Shown here piece by piece: positions 1 through 9,729 of a stretch of DNA of 22,646 nucleotides; the stretch's first letter is position 1; every line of letters begins with the position of its first letter. Under the pieces are notes generated by a model. It was not told the origin of the DNA. It saw nothing but the letters and a program-made list of their open reading frames with translations, and searched no databases. A program made the position numbers and the translations under genes. The DNA is from Isoetes engelmannii (lineage: Eukaryota; Streptophyta; Lycopodiopsida; Isoetales; Isoetaceae): the NCBI GenBank assembly GCA_011763485.2, contig JAANSK020256052.1, positions 1 to 22,646 of the forward strand, written 5' to 3'.

Positions 1-1376
1 GGGGATGATAGAAGCCGAAGGCTGTAACACCCCCTGGAAAATCCTCACCCGCCGCCGCTTCCAAATTAGCCACACCAACCAAGCCACACATACGTGCAAG
101 GCTTGCTTCTTCAAAAGGGGCCAAGTACCTGGATACAAATGCAGCCGCAACTGCTGACTGGTCAGCCGAACCTGGAACCGAGCCCGAACCCACTCCCAGG
201 CTGTCTGCAAGTGAGGACAAAGGACCAGACAATGCTCCACGGTCTCGGGGCGAAGGCCGCAACAAGGACACAGAGGACTCACCCCGGGCCTAAACCTGCT
301 TACCAGGACATTCACTCTGATGCACCGGTGGACCACCTGCCACAGGAGCACCTGAACCTTCGGTGGAGGAAGGGTACTCCACGTCCAAACCCAAACAGAA
401 CGCCAACGGGAACCAGGAAGCTGCAAAGGCCACTTGCCAGAAGGAGGCAAAGTGTCATGAATAACCAACATCCGATAAGCGGACCGCACAAAGCACGCAG
501 CATCAATCTCTGGATGGATCCTCCATACCTGCACCACCATATCTCCCTGCAACAACTCCGGCACATGCAACGGAATGCTGCGGGCCACGTGCTCCCAAAT
601 AGACTGATCACTAGCCCTCAAGCCAAACCGGGCTCGGAAGAACTCCCATGGTGCAACCTGGCCACCCCAATACCAATCCTCCAAGGTGTGCACACTAGCA
701 GACCTCCAACGAGCCTGCGTCCGGGCATGCAGAGTGGCAGCCAGAGGCTGCTGCGTCGGAGGCAGAGGGACCCATAAGAAGGGCGAGGAATGATGGAACA
801 CAGAAGCGGGATCAAACTGGAACAGCACCCGCACATGCTCTCAAGCCCGCAACACTCCAGTGAGAAAGGGGAGGCATGTGAAAAAGGCTTAAGCCCATAC
901 AGCAACGCCCAAGGCAACTCCACCTGAACAGAAGGTTTCCCAAACGCCACACAGTGGCGAAGGGACTGCAATAATAGGGCAGCACCAGGGGAAGACGCAC
1001 CCTCGTGCAAAATACTCCACACAAACTTGGAAACCAACACCTTACTGTGGAGCGCCAAGTCCAAGATGGCCAAACCCCCATCCTCCCGGGGGCGGAGGCA
1101 CTTCCACCATGCCACTTTAACCACCGCCCCCTCGTCGTCCCCTCCCCACACAAAGTTCCGAATGGTCCAACGCCTGCATCTTCCCCTCAGGCGCAAGCAT
1201 GGCGGATGCCGTGTACACATGCGTGCTACAGAGGACCGACTTGGCCACAGTGATCCTCCCAGCCATGGACAGCTTGCTACCCTTCCACCAGTTAAGATGC
1301 TTCTGCAACCCTTGCAGAATCTCATCCTACACCCGCCCCATGGAGATATCCCCTCCAAAGGGAATACCCAACAGCC

Positions 1377-2132
1377 TCATACATACATCTCCTGGGAGTA
1401 CCTCCCACGAAAATAGGGCCAGACAAGGGGGGGGAGGGGGGGTGGAGTCTGCAAAGCCCACAACGCAGAACACTTGCCCCAATTCAAAAGAATACCCGAG
1501 GCTAAAGAGAAAGTGTCAAGCAGACCCTTCACATTGCGCAGATTACTTTCCTCTGCCACCAAGAAGAGGAAGGTATCATCAGCAAACTGATTAATGATCT
1601 GTTGGCTGCCATCCTGCATCTGGAGCCCATCCATCACGCCCTCCTCTACAGCAGCCAAAAGCAACTGAGACATGGCCTCTGCCACAATCGTGAACAGGAA
1701 CGGAGCCAAAGGGCACCCCTGGCGCACCCCTCGTCCCAAGGAAAAGAAGTCCGAGGGCTCGCCCTGGCACACCACGGTCGCACGGGCTGACCTGTGCAGC
1801 TTCATAACAATCTCTATAAACCGAGGGCCGCACCCTAATGCGAGCATCATGCCGGACAAAAACTCCCAACGGACACTGTCATAAGCTTTGGCAAAATCCA
1901 GCTTCAAGTACGCAATACGCTACCCAGTTTTCCTAGCCCAATACAAACCCTCATAGGCGGCCGCCACATTCGTCAAAATGTTCCTCCCAGGAACAAAACC
2001 AGACTGCACCCTACTAATGGCTGAAGACAACACCGGCTTCAGCTTCTCTGCCAAGGCTTTGGCAATGATTTTATATACGGAGGACAGCAAAGAAATAGGC
2101 CGCCAATCACTAATAGTGGAGGGCTGCTTCAC
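1377..2132 (-). pseudogene. reverse transcriptase domain of the LINE at 1-2150
   Basis: This is the best-preserved coding part of the element. Minus-strand reading gives two same-frame stretches (2132-1920 and 1907-1377) separated only by a TAG at 1920-1922. They contain RT fingers and palm: the LDFAKAYD block with its first catalytic Asp, the GVRQGCPLAP block, and FADD as the catalytic pair in place of the usual plant L1 F/YADD. The frame ends at 1377, while the true continuation (GIPFGGDISMG and on) lies in another frame, so a frameshift occurred before this point, probably at the C/G homopolymer at 1427-1442. It would have copied LINE RNA at the target site. As it stands it is not a functional protein. 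Confidence 0.85.
1426..1442. repeat. G-rich homopolymer tract
   Basis: The plus strand reads eight G, one A, then seven G. It lies inside the LINE RT region at the place where the minus-strand reading frame changes, so it is the likely site of an indel or of a sequencing/assembly length error. Confidence 0.75.
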
Positions 2133-2149
2133 CTCATTTTTGCCACCAC

Positions 2150-2890
2150 ATCGTACTCATGGCATGTCATCTCCCATAATTTTTGCATATAGTCACTTTC
2201 TTAAAAAGAAAACAAAAAGAATTTTGTTTGCTCTTTTAATGCCCCTCATGATTTCTAGTGCCATATCGTTTCTATGTCACCTTCTGTGCCACAATTCCAC
2301 TCTGCACCAACGAAGCAGATTTCAAACACAACCTATGAAAACCTGAGGCAATGTCATTCTTCCGAATTGCCATTACGGAGCCTCCATACTGGCCAAACTA
2401 TAAAACCTTTGTGTTTCTACCCTATCCCCTGTAGGCCGCTCCGTAGTTTGCTAAGTTCTCCCGAATCGACCTTGAATTTTTTTGGGCCTGCTTGAAGCAG
2501 GGACCTCGAACATGGATTAAACGGTCAGATAGGAAAATTGAACTCCATATGGCCTCTAGAAGGAGTGCTGCTAAAAAAGGCAGCCTCAAAAACTTTTTTG
2601 GGTTCATCTTTTGGGGTCTGGCCTATCCCCTCTAGTGAGGCAGCTGCGCAAAGCCCTGACCTTGTTCGACTTTGGGAAGGATGTCAGCTTGGCTTCCCAA
2701 CAACAGGCTGCCCGGATGAGGGATAGGTATTTGGGCACCCCACAAACGAGCGACTTCCCCACTCCAGAACTACAAATTGACTCTGCCAACAGACTCAGAA
2801 CGTCGACATTGCCCTACGGACCAAGTTTTGTGAGGAGAAGACTGCCCCTTGAGCAATTAGCGCCAAAGGAGCTGAAGTCTAATAGTCAAT
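2150..2890. other. intergenic stretch between two LINE fragments; no gene recognised
   Basis: No family was recognised here. From about 2400 to 2890 the plus strand has open stretches in two frames, for instance 2611-2898, and a frame ending near 2635 that reads RTWIKRSDRKIELHMASRRS. The composition is less AT-rich than the region to the right, which could mean a retroelement ORF scrap. No catalytic motif is visible and neither frame has a splice-supported extension. I do not call a gene. Confidence 0.4.
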
Positions 2891-3680
2891 TGGCTTAGGT
2901 GGTACCTGGGGATACTGCTAGGTGGTACCTGTGTGCCATCCTCCATCGCAAGACTGTGAAGGAGCCCCTCTCTTGTTGCAACAGTAAATAGCTGTGACAA
3001 GGTCTCTGCGACAATTGTGAAGAGAAGTGGCGCTATGAGGCCTCCCTTACGACCACGACCAAGTGGAAAAACCTCTGATGGCTCACCATGGAACAAAACA
3101 GTCGCCGGTCAAATACATGTAGCTTCATGACTTCTGACGTGAATTGCTGCCCAAATCCCAATCTGAGCATACATAGACACATGAACTCCCAGCTTACATT
3201 TTTATATGCCGTCGCAAAATCAAGCTTGAGATACACAAAGGAAGGTTTCACCGATGTGCCCAATAGATTCTCTCATAAGCAGCAGCTACATTATTCAGAA
3301 TACATCTTCTTGGAAGGAAGCCTGATTGAGTGGTAGAGATGGACTCAGCCAAGATTCCCTTTATCCATTCTAGAAACGACAATAAGGATTGGCCGCCAGT
3401 CTGCAATAGTCTGAGGATCCTTCACCTTAGGTATGAGTGAGATGGCCCCTGTGTTCAGAATTCTATCCAATGCAGTGGACCGACGAAAATCACAAAAGGC
3501 ATCGTAGACATCTGTCTCCAACCATTCCCAGTATTCCTAAAAGAACTCAATTGGCATACCATCCAATTCTCCTAAAAGAACTCAATTGGCATACCATCCA
3601 ATTCTCCTAAAAGAACTCAATTGGCATACCATCCAATCCTGGGCACTTCTCCCAAACTTTTACCCCAAGCCTGCCCTACT
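2890..3680 (-). mobile_element. second LINE RT fragment, related to the first, heavily decayed
   Basis: Minus-strand reading gives the same RT blocks as the element at 1-2150 but broken by frameshifts and stops. In order: KCPGLDGMPIEFF (about 3660-3610), GAISLIPKVKDPQTIADWRP (about 3455-3395), TQSGFLPRRCILNNVAAAYE (about 3330-3275), VYLKLDFATAYKNVSWEFM (about 3230-3175), then GEPSEVFPLGRG and APLLFTIVAETLSQL (about 3090-2970). The copy starts further upstream in RT than the first one (PGLDG block present) and stops before the FADD box. Protein similarity to the first copy is clear, but many substitutions suggest an older insertion or a sister family. It overlaps a 35-bp triplication at 3535-3639 and abuts the inverted repeat at 3645. 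Confidence 0.8.
3535..3639. repeat. 35-bp tandem repeat, three copies
   Basis: Copies are at 3535-3569, 3570-3604 and 3605-3639, each starting TCCTAAAAGAACTCAATTGG. The first two are identical and the third differs at one base near its end. The unit lies inside LINE RT sequence (minus-strand GMPIEFF block), so the triplication arose within the dead element. The period is not a multiple of three, so each extra copy shifts the RT frame. Confidence 0.95.
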
Positions 3681-4255
3681 ACTAATTATCTTTATTTTCC
3701 TATGGTGCCTACTTATCTTGGTGGATTGCCATGTGTATCAGCTAGAGATTATCATTTATATTCGAGATTTGGATCTCCATAATATTAAATGGATTGCTTT
3801 ATATACAGTTATTTGTAATCTTAATAATATAGATAGTATATTTATTATTAATTAAGGTTCTGCCTCTTTGGGGCAGGATGTGCTACTCAACATGTACTTG
3901 CCTCATAGCTTGATTTGGTCTGCGTGGGAGGAATAAAATATAAATTCAATCAAATCAAACTTAGTTGTACCTCATTATAGCAAACAATATTGGCGATTAA
4001 GGGCATCCTTGCTTAACTCCATTGCTATAGAGGCTCAACACGTATATAAGGGAGGAAGATAGCGAGGATTACTAAACACACAGTCTACCAAAATATTGTA
4101 TACATAATTATATGGTTGTATGGTTGTAAATGTGGTTCATTTGTTACCAGTCGATGTGCTATTTGCACCTATACATCCAACACGAGGATATTATAATTTT
4201 TAAATATTATGACATGATATTGTTTATCAAATTTGCAATAGATGATCATCATGGT
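3645..4255 (+). repeat. left arm of a large imperfect inverted repeat
   Basis: This arm is the reverse complement, with scattered mismatches and indels, of 4783-5483. Anchor blocks include GGTGGATTGCCATGTGTATC (3720-3739), GGCATCCTTGCTTAACTCC (about 4002-4020), and ACCAGTCGATGTGCTATTTG (4146-4165). The arm carries LINE-derived sequence: on its minus strand it encodes GVKQGCP followed by a stop and SPILFAIM, an RT block. It also contains a stretch rich in AATAAAATATAAATTCAATC that resembles a LINE 3' tail. Its outer end runs into the LINE fragment at 2890-3680. Confidence 0.9.
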
Positions 4256-4782
4256 TGATTTTTTAACCCTAAATAGTAATGCACTTACTATATCGATTGT
4301 ATATAGTACCAAACACCTTTGATCTCTCTGGACGTGAAAAGATGAATTCAATCTTAACTCAATTTTATCACATGCCCTAATGTCTCATTTCTTCCGCTTG
4401 TTCAGATGTACCATATTGATCATTACAAAACTTGACATCATCTAGTAATTTTCAACTTGAGTTTTTCTCTTTAGTTACCGCAACCTCTGATGAGTCTACT
4501 TCCGCGTTCCTTCTCTATTTGACCATTTTTCTCATGTGAGTCTTGCAAATTTATGTGCTTCTTGTAACCACCAAAGCATATAACTTTTTTTTATGTTTTC
4601 ACCAATTTAGATTTATGGCTGCTTAATTGCATTTTCTTGGTATACAAAATATAAATAATGCAAAAACAGACATAAAGTATATTCGAATTCGCAAATCATA
4701 TCAACAAAATAAATAAGAAATATTGGTGGATGTCTTATGTTATAACAAAAATGTATTTAATGCGAAACATGATGTGATTGGG
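4256..4782 (+). repeat. loop of the inverted repeat, carrying 'unit B' (4258-4600)
   Basis: The unpaired centre of the foldback. Positions 4258-4600 are similar, in the same orientation, to 21715-21860 plus 22329-22570 near the right end. Shared blocks include CCTAAATAGTAATG, CCTTTGATCTCTCTGGA, TTTTCAACTTGAGTT, CTTTAGTTACCGCAACCTCTGA (given in part) and CTCATGTGAGTCTTGCAAAT. The right copy is split by a TRIM; this copy is not, and so shows the empty target site GCTTGTTCA (4397-4405). Both copies have a short minus-strand ORF starting MNSS and sharing QRDQRC and YTIDIVS. I do not recognise that protein. Confidence 0.8.
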
Positions 4783-5483
4783 ACCATGATGATCATCTAT
4801 TGCAAATTTGATAAACAATATCATAATATTTAAAAATTATATTATCCTTGTGCAATTAATAGTGGATGTTAATTTGACTTATAACCGACAAATTGACTAA
4901 ATCATAAGATTGAGATATTGATTAGATGTGTATAGGTGTAAATAACACATCGACTGGTTACAAATGAACCACATTTACAACCATACAACCATATAATTAT
5001 GTATATATAATATTTTGGTAGATTGTGTATTTAGTAGTCCTCGCCCTCTCCCTATATACATGTTGAACCTCTATAAAATGTTAATAAAAGTTTAGATAGC
5101 AACGGAGTTAAGCAAGGATGCCCTTAATTGCCGATATTGTTTGCCATAATGAGGTACAACTAAGTTTGATTGAATTGAATTTATATTTTATTGCTGTCAC
5201 GCAGACCAAATCAACCTATAAGGCAAGTACATGTTGAATAGTACATCTTGCCCCCAAGAGACAAAACCTTAATTAGTAAATAAATATATTGTCTATATTA
5301 TTAAGATTACAAAGAACTCGTATATGAAGCAACCCATTTAATATTATAGAGATCCAAATCTCGAATATAAATGAAAATCTCTAGCTGATACATGTGGCAA
5401 TCCACTAAGATAAGTAGGCACCACAGAAAAATAAAGATAACTAGCAGTCGGGCAAGCTTGGAGTAAAAGGTTGGGTGAAGAGT
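4783..5483 (-). repeat. right arm of the large inverted repeat
   Basis: Reverse complement of 3645-4255, with an extra ~85 bp near 4852-4935 that the left arm lacks. On the plus strand around 5085-5155 it encodes SLDSNGVKQGCP, a stop, then LPILFAIM, which is an RT block of a LINE. The same stop codon (CCT TAA) sits at the same place in both arms, so the mutation predates the inverted duplication or the arms have been homogenised. The outer end stops just after a VKSP-like scrap matching the LINE KCPG block at the outer end of the left arm. No target-site duplication was evident. Confidence 0.88.
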
Positions 5484-6039
5484 CCACAGAAAACAACTAG
5501 CTTAAGTTTTCCAATTTTGTTTTGCATTTTGTTTTGGTTTTAATTGTCATATGAAGGTTGGTAAAGTTGAAGGTACTTGTGATATCAAGGGTGACAACTT
5601 CTAGCGCAATTCTTGAATTTGGGCATGTTGTTGAGCATGATGTTTGATTGATGGACTTTAGAGGACACAAGAAATACGTTGCAAGAGAATGACATGTGTG
5701 TGAGGTAATTTCAATCATTATTAGATACAAGATCCTACAAAAAAAAAAAAAAAAAAAAAAAAATCAAGCAAGGAAACACTAGAACATCTCCTGCCTAATG
5801 CAAGCAAGATCAATGAAGGGGTAATTCACATCCAGGTAAGTCTTGCACAAACTATTTAGTCTTTATGTCAAAGTGTATCTAAGAGTTGATTGTAAGAAAT
5901 CCGATGTTTCACATTAACCATGAAACTGCAATATTGTTCAGAGTTTGTCTTGGCTTGACTCATGTTGCACCTATATGTTTAGTAGAAACTAAAAAGAGAA
6001 ACACTTGTATTTACTAATAGATAGATAGTACTTTTTACG
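5484..6039. other. AT-rich intergenic DNA with an A25 tract
   Basis: No gene seen. Positions 5739-5763 are 25 consecutive A residues on the plus strand, which may be the tail of a plus-strand retroposon whose body (5484-5738) I cannot identify. An ORF of 77 codons on the minus strand here has no recognisable motif and biased content, and is taken as chance. Confidence 0.5.
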
Positions 6040-7060
6040 TCAGCCCCAGGTGAGAAAACCCTTAATATTAATGAGCCTACTGAGGAATATGTACACACTA
6101 AAGTGCCTTCCCTTGGCATCTCACTCAATCAATTGTGTACCTCTAGTATAGAAGATGCTAGTGCAACTACTTCAATAGACGTCTGTAGAAGTATGTGGGG
6201 CCAAGAAAGCTGCATTATTTCTTTCTAATGGTCATACTGGAGTGTTATCATTCATCTTCTAGAGTTATTAGCTGACAACGTCCGCAGATTCTGGACTCCC
6301 TTGGTTCATCAACCTACCTACACGTCTCAATTTTGAGTTGGTGTGTACCTCTACTAATATCTACAATGCCTCTATGTCTTTGCGTAATCAGTTGTGCTAT
6401 TAGATATGCTTGTAGCTCATGGTCCAAAGTAGGATTATTTTGGTCCATATAATGAGTTGTCTTTAACTTTTTCATGTTGTTGACATCCCAGAGCTCGTCC
6501 AAGAAACAAGTATCTATGTATTGCTTCAACCAAGTGAGGTCTTCATTGTCATTCACTTGTATACACAGAAGTTTTTGAATAATCTACTTTGATAGCCAAG
6601 TTTAATATTTCTCCTGGTAACAAGATTTAAGTCATTATTGACCCATGGAAAGTATGTATGCTACGTTTGACCGGCATGTGTCCCCCATGTTTACCATCTT
6701 TTGGCAATAAAATACATTCTATTCCATTTCTGTCAGTTGAAGTGGGACAAATCCTGCATCCTATCTGAAGATGTAATATGTAAAGGTAGTTTTGACCCTT
6801 GTACACGGGTCAAAAAACATTTCTGACCATGTCATAGGCTATCCCATAGCAGATGTTATCACAGGATCCTACATCTCCACACTATATAGAAGCACTAGCT
6901 CTACAAATACACGAAATAGCATTTGAGTGTCACGTATCTAAGTTTGTCCCACTGTGTGGATTGCCCTAACCGATGTTAACCCCTGTCTCGACAGTGCAGG
7001 ATGAGGGGGAACGATGGTAAGTGACTTGATGGGGATACTACGCCGACCTCAGAAAAATGG
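6040..7060 (-). repeat. dispersed repeat 'unit A', left copy, minus orientation
   Basis: The reverse complement of this region is similar over its whole length to 20700-21690, with point changes and small indels. Shared blocks, read in the right copy's direction, include TGGTCAGAAATGTTTTTTGA, CAAGGGTCAA near 20988, GATGGTAAACATGGGGGACA, GACAATGAAGACCTCACTTG, and TTATTAATATTAAGGGTTTT. Homology ends sharply after the last block (about 6054 here). At the other end it runs into gypsy-like sequence. The unit carries a short ORF (6314-6556) also present in the right copy. I do not recognise the family. It could be an LTR of a gypsy element, a non-autonomous element, or captured gene sequence. Confidence 0.85.
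6314..6556 (-). pseudogene. ORF conserved between the two unit A copies (left copy)
   Basis: The 80-codon frame reads NDNEDLTWLKQYIDTCFLDE at the start and TLDHELQAYL, AQLITQRHRGIVDIS and HQLKIET at the end. The right copy (21080-21409) encodes the same protein with few changes but lacks 18 internal residues (ELWDVNN...HYMD) through an in-frame deletion. Upstream of the Met in this copy the matching sequence has stops (TAA TGA where the right copy has CAA TGG), so only part of the ancestral frame survives. No domain recognised. Two diverged copies both keeping this frame open suggests former coding sequence. Confidence 0.45.
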
Positions 7061-7079
7061 AATGAGTTTTTGATCACCG

Positions 7080-7660
7080 TAAAAAAAGATTTGGCATCCA
7101 AAAAAACCAAAAACCTTAGGCTCATATTCATATAGAAAAATACAAGAATATTTTTTACCACCGAAAAATAATCAGTAATAATCATTGTCAGATCACAAGA
7201 TATGGAATAGGCAATGGTTGAAGAAGACCATGGGGGAGATGCCTCAGAACCTTTGACGACAACAAATACCATAGGATTGAATAATTGTTTCGATAGAGTG
7301 GCAAAGCCCAGACTACCAATACTCTCGATTAATAGCTCAAGAGTTTTGGCTACTTCAAAATATCCAGCAGGAGGTGAATCATGACAGGCCTGAAGACCTT
7401 AGAATACCCATCACGAAACAAAAGATCATCTTGAACCTCAAAATGATCATCGGTTGAACGCATCTGTCGAGAATATGATGTTGAACCAAGGTACGAAACA
7501 TATCTTGAGCCAAGGAATCGTCCAGAAAAGCTGTTCGGATAGACTCTAATGAAGATGCATCATGAGGTGCCTCAATAGTGCAAGTGGAGGGCATTTGAGC
7601 CGTTAGATTTGATCTACGATGGAAAAGAAACATGGAAATTTCAGTGTGTTCATGGGTAGT
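7080..7660 (-). pseudogene. Ty3/gypsy pol remnant: linker, pre-integrase zinc finger, integrase start
   Basis: Reading the minus strand across several frames gives EAPHDASSLESIRTAFLDDS (about 7570-7512), then EVQDDLLFRDG (about 7440-7408), then HDSPPAGYFEVAKTLELL (about 7385-7330), then a broken Cys-rich stretch ending HGLLQPLPIP (about 7235-7205). This is the usual order of a gypsy polyprotein between RNase H and integrase, where the HDSP(P)AGH...AKT segment is the H2C2 zinc finger. About 28 bp (the LLYVPDGAPR codons) that exist in the right copy (19385-19680) are deleted here. Beyond 7200 an integrase core is hard to follow. There are many frameshifts, so it is dead. Confidence 0.8.
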
Positions 7661-8034
7661 CTTGGAGGTTATGCCTGCACCAGAGAGAACTGGAATTAGA
7701 ATTGACTCGTTCTTGCCACAATGTGGAGCTAGTAGGTAAATTTTGGAAGTCCATTGCTTAGGATCTTTGGAAAGAGACAAGCATTCTATAAAGCATTACT
7801 TCTATCTCTTGTGTGCAGGTGGAAATATAAAATTGGAGGCATCATGACATTAAGTAAAATTGGAGGGATTAGGGCATTAGGTAAGTTTGCTCATCTGCTA
7901 GAATCTGAACTTACCTTTCCAGAGGGCGGGCGCAAGCAAACTACCCCCAGAAATTGCCTTTTAATGCATTTTTAGTATATGCTAGAAGCTACACTTACCT
8001 TTCCAATAGAATAAAATAAAATAGATTTTAACTT
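7661..8034. other. insertion-like stretch between gypsy linker and LINE tail
   Basis: This stretch has no counterpart at the matching place of the right-hand duplicate (19680-19690). It contains an imperfect duplicate of a short phrase, GCTAGAA followed by CTTACCTTTCCA, near 7897-7920 and 7981-8006, and two AAATTGGAGG phrases near 7830 and 7857. No gene seen. Confidence 0.4.
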
Positions 8035-9010
8035 CATCTTAGACTCATGTAACCCTATGACCTTGCAGTTACATGGTGTGAACACAGCTTCGAACACCTA
8101 AGATTTGAATTGTTTATTTAGAAGGGTGACTATAATTACAGTCACATATTAGAGCTTGATGACATAAAAAAATCTGCCCCTCACAGTGTGGGTGGGAAAA
8201 AAAACTATCTCACTCTCATCTGTATACCCTGACCTAGCACCTTATGGTGAAGATTCATGACCTCCACCATCGGTTTATAATGTAGCAGCATCATTTTTAG
8301 CCTTCTGACATTCCATGTCATGTTCTTCCAGAAATTTCCTTCAATGTTGAGGCCGTCCATTTTGTAGCCATGTGTCTGTAGTGGCTTTATCCACTGAAGC
8401 TTCCCAATTTAACTGGCCGCATTTGGTCCTTATTGCAGCATGCACCTGACACCTATTCCATACGTGTCTTTCATCCTCTATTTCTTTCCGGTGGCAGAGT
8501 TTACAAATCCTTTCTTCTCTTGGTTTTTTGGGTTTTTTCCATGTTCCGCTTTCTATCTCCAATTTATGAGTTCTTACCCTGAATTTACATAAAATTATTC
8601 TTGTAACTTTTGTGTGACTGCCATTCGTGTATATCTCTTGCCCCATCTTCCCTTCTACGTTCATGACTTCTTTATATAGCCTCAACTTAGCATCCGACTG
8701 GTTTTCAATCCATTTAGAGATCATTCTGATCCTGGCCTAAGAGTTTTTCCCCTGAATCCTTTTGTTGTTCACTTCTGACTATAAGACTAATCCCAATTTT
8801 CTCGCCCAGTCTTCCATCTCTAAAATCCATCATCCCTCCATGTTTTCAGTCTTTTCCCTAGATGTATTTATTGCCTGCCGTGCTAATTTGTTCCTTCCTC
8901 TCACATATTTAACTGACAGATGCCATGCATTTAACATGCCATTTTCTGTGAAAAGGAAGTAATCTGCATACTTACAAGGACAGAGTCGCCTGAGATTGTA
9001 ACTGCCAAAT
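8035..9010 (-). mobile_element. LINE C-terminal fragment with zinc knuckle and 3' tail
   Basis: Minus-strand reading from about 9010 gives WHLSVKYVRGRNKLARQAIN (about 8940-8880), then after a stop or two a 127-codon open frame (8724-8341) with TRIILCKFRVRTHKLEIE and the knuckle CKLCHRKEIEDERHVWNRC (about 8505-8449). Downstream comes a non-coding tail to about 8035. The C-x2-C...H...C pattern is the zinc-binding module that follows RT in many plant non-LTR elements. A second copy of the same C-terminus and tail lies at 19680-20300 in the same orientation. Enough in-frame stops are present to call it dead. Confidence 0.78.
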
Positions 9011-9500
9011 TGACTCCAGCAAGGCAACTAAATCCACTGCGGCTTCTACGTAATGACATAAGCATTTTTAGAGATAAAAAACTTGTTAGAGATAAGCATT
9101 TGTTATTTTCATGGGCACCGAAGTAACTTTGATGTGCCAAGAAAACCGTTTTGTCCTAAAATGAAGTTCTTGAAGGAACGGATTGGAAGAACAAGGTATA
9201 AATGACATAAGTTGACAACCGCACTATTTTTAAAACGACTTGCACTCTTGAAAAAGATGTACCGAGAATGAAAGATAGGTCTTAGATCCAAGAAAAAACA
9301 AATAAGATACTATTATAACAAAGTAAAATATGAAGGCAAATGCCAAATAAACAACGTCATTTTGTATAATAAGAAAATCCAGAGAGAAATACTTGGATCA
9401 ACCTGACTTTGAAAAATTTTCTGCCGTCAGACTACCGCAAGATTTGAGTTCTCTAGCAGATCATCGATTACTAGTTCTCCATATGGGCATAACTTCCAAA
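9011..9500. other. AT-rich stretch, no gene recognised
   Basis: Several short ORFs on both strands, none with a motif I recognise. Between about 9410 and 9500 the plus strand reads as a possible polyprotein scrap leading into the next fragment. Confidence 0.35.
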
Positions 9501-9600
9501 CTTCCCCATGGACACGCTGGAATTTTCCATGTTTTTTCTTCAGCGTAGATCAAATCCAGCGGCACCAATGCCCTCCACGTGCACAATAATCTTGCCTGGC
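9500..9600 (+). mobile_element. short retroelement scrap matching the gypsy region at 7579-7660, inverted
   Basis: The reverse complement of about 9505-9592 matches 7579-7660 with phrases such as GTGGAGGGCATT and GATTTGATCTACG. At protein level the plus strand here and the minus strand there both read SMFL/SMFF, RRSN, and MPSTCTI. It is therefore a small copy of the same region inserted in the opposite direction. Confidence 0.6.
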
Positions 9601-9729
9601 AACAACATGGACACTCTGAAATTGCTTCAAAGTGTCCATTCTTGTTTGTGCAAACGTGCAAAGGGAGTCCAATTCCTTATGTTTCCATGTTCCTTGATTT
9701 GGTTGGAAGATAGCACTAGGATTTGATTT

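Larger units (their letters stand above)
1..2150 (-). mobile_element. L1-like LINE (non-LTR retrotransposon), 5'-truncated and decayed
   Basis: Read on the minus strand, the conceptual product runs from the RT N-terminus near 2150 to a zinc-knuckle C-terminus near position 1, with frame changes. Visible in order: SDWRPISLLSSVYKIIAKAL (about 2105-2050), QSGFVPGRNIL, LKLDFAKAYDSVRW (about 1907-1865), GVRQGCPLAPFLF, and the catalytic box FADDTFLF (about 1590-1565). Next come the RT thumb region with GIPFGG and LNWWKGSKLSMAGRIT, and finally a zf-RVT-type knuckle CPCCGLRPETVEHCLVLCP near 280-205. Breaks include an in-frame TAG at 1920-1922, another TAG after GGDISMGRV (about 1326), and a frame change close to the G tract at 1427-1442. 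No endonuclease domain is present, consistent with 5' truncation near 2150. The 3' tail lies outside the window. It is GC-rich compared with the neighbourhood. Confidence 0.9.

Noticed and set aside
94-777. 227-codon plus-strand ORF
   Set aside because: It is the antisense shadow of the LINE. The minus strand of the same stretch encodes the zinc-knuckle C-terminus.
3645-5483. Foldback as a DNA transposon with long terminal inverted repeats
   Set aside because: No target duplication, no transposase, and the arms carry LINE sequence. An inverted duplication explains it more simply, although a foldback transposon family is not excluded.
5497-5730. 77-codon minus-strand ORF
   Set aside because: AT-rich with low-complexity content and no counterpart elsewhere in the window. 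It is probably chance.
7379-7780. 133-codon minus-strand ORF as a host gene
   Set aside because: Its content is gypsy linker read through frameshifts. The true frames give EVQDDLLFRDG and HDSPPAG.
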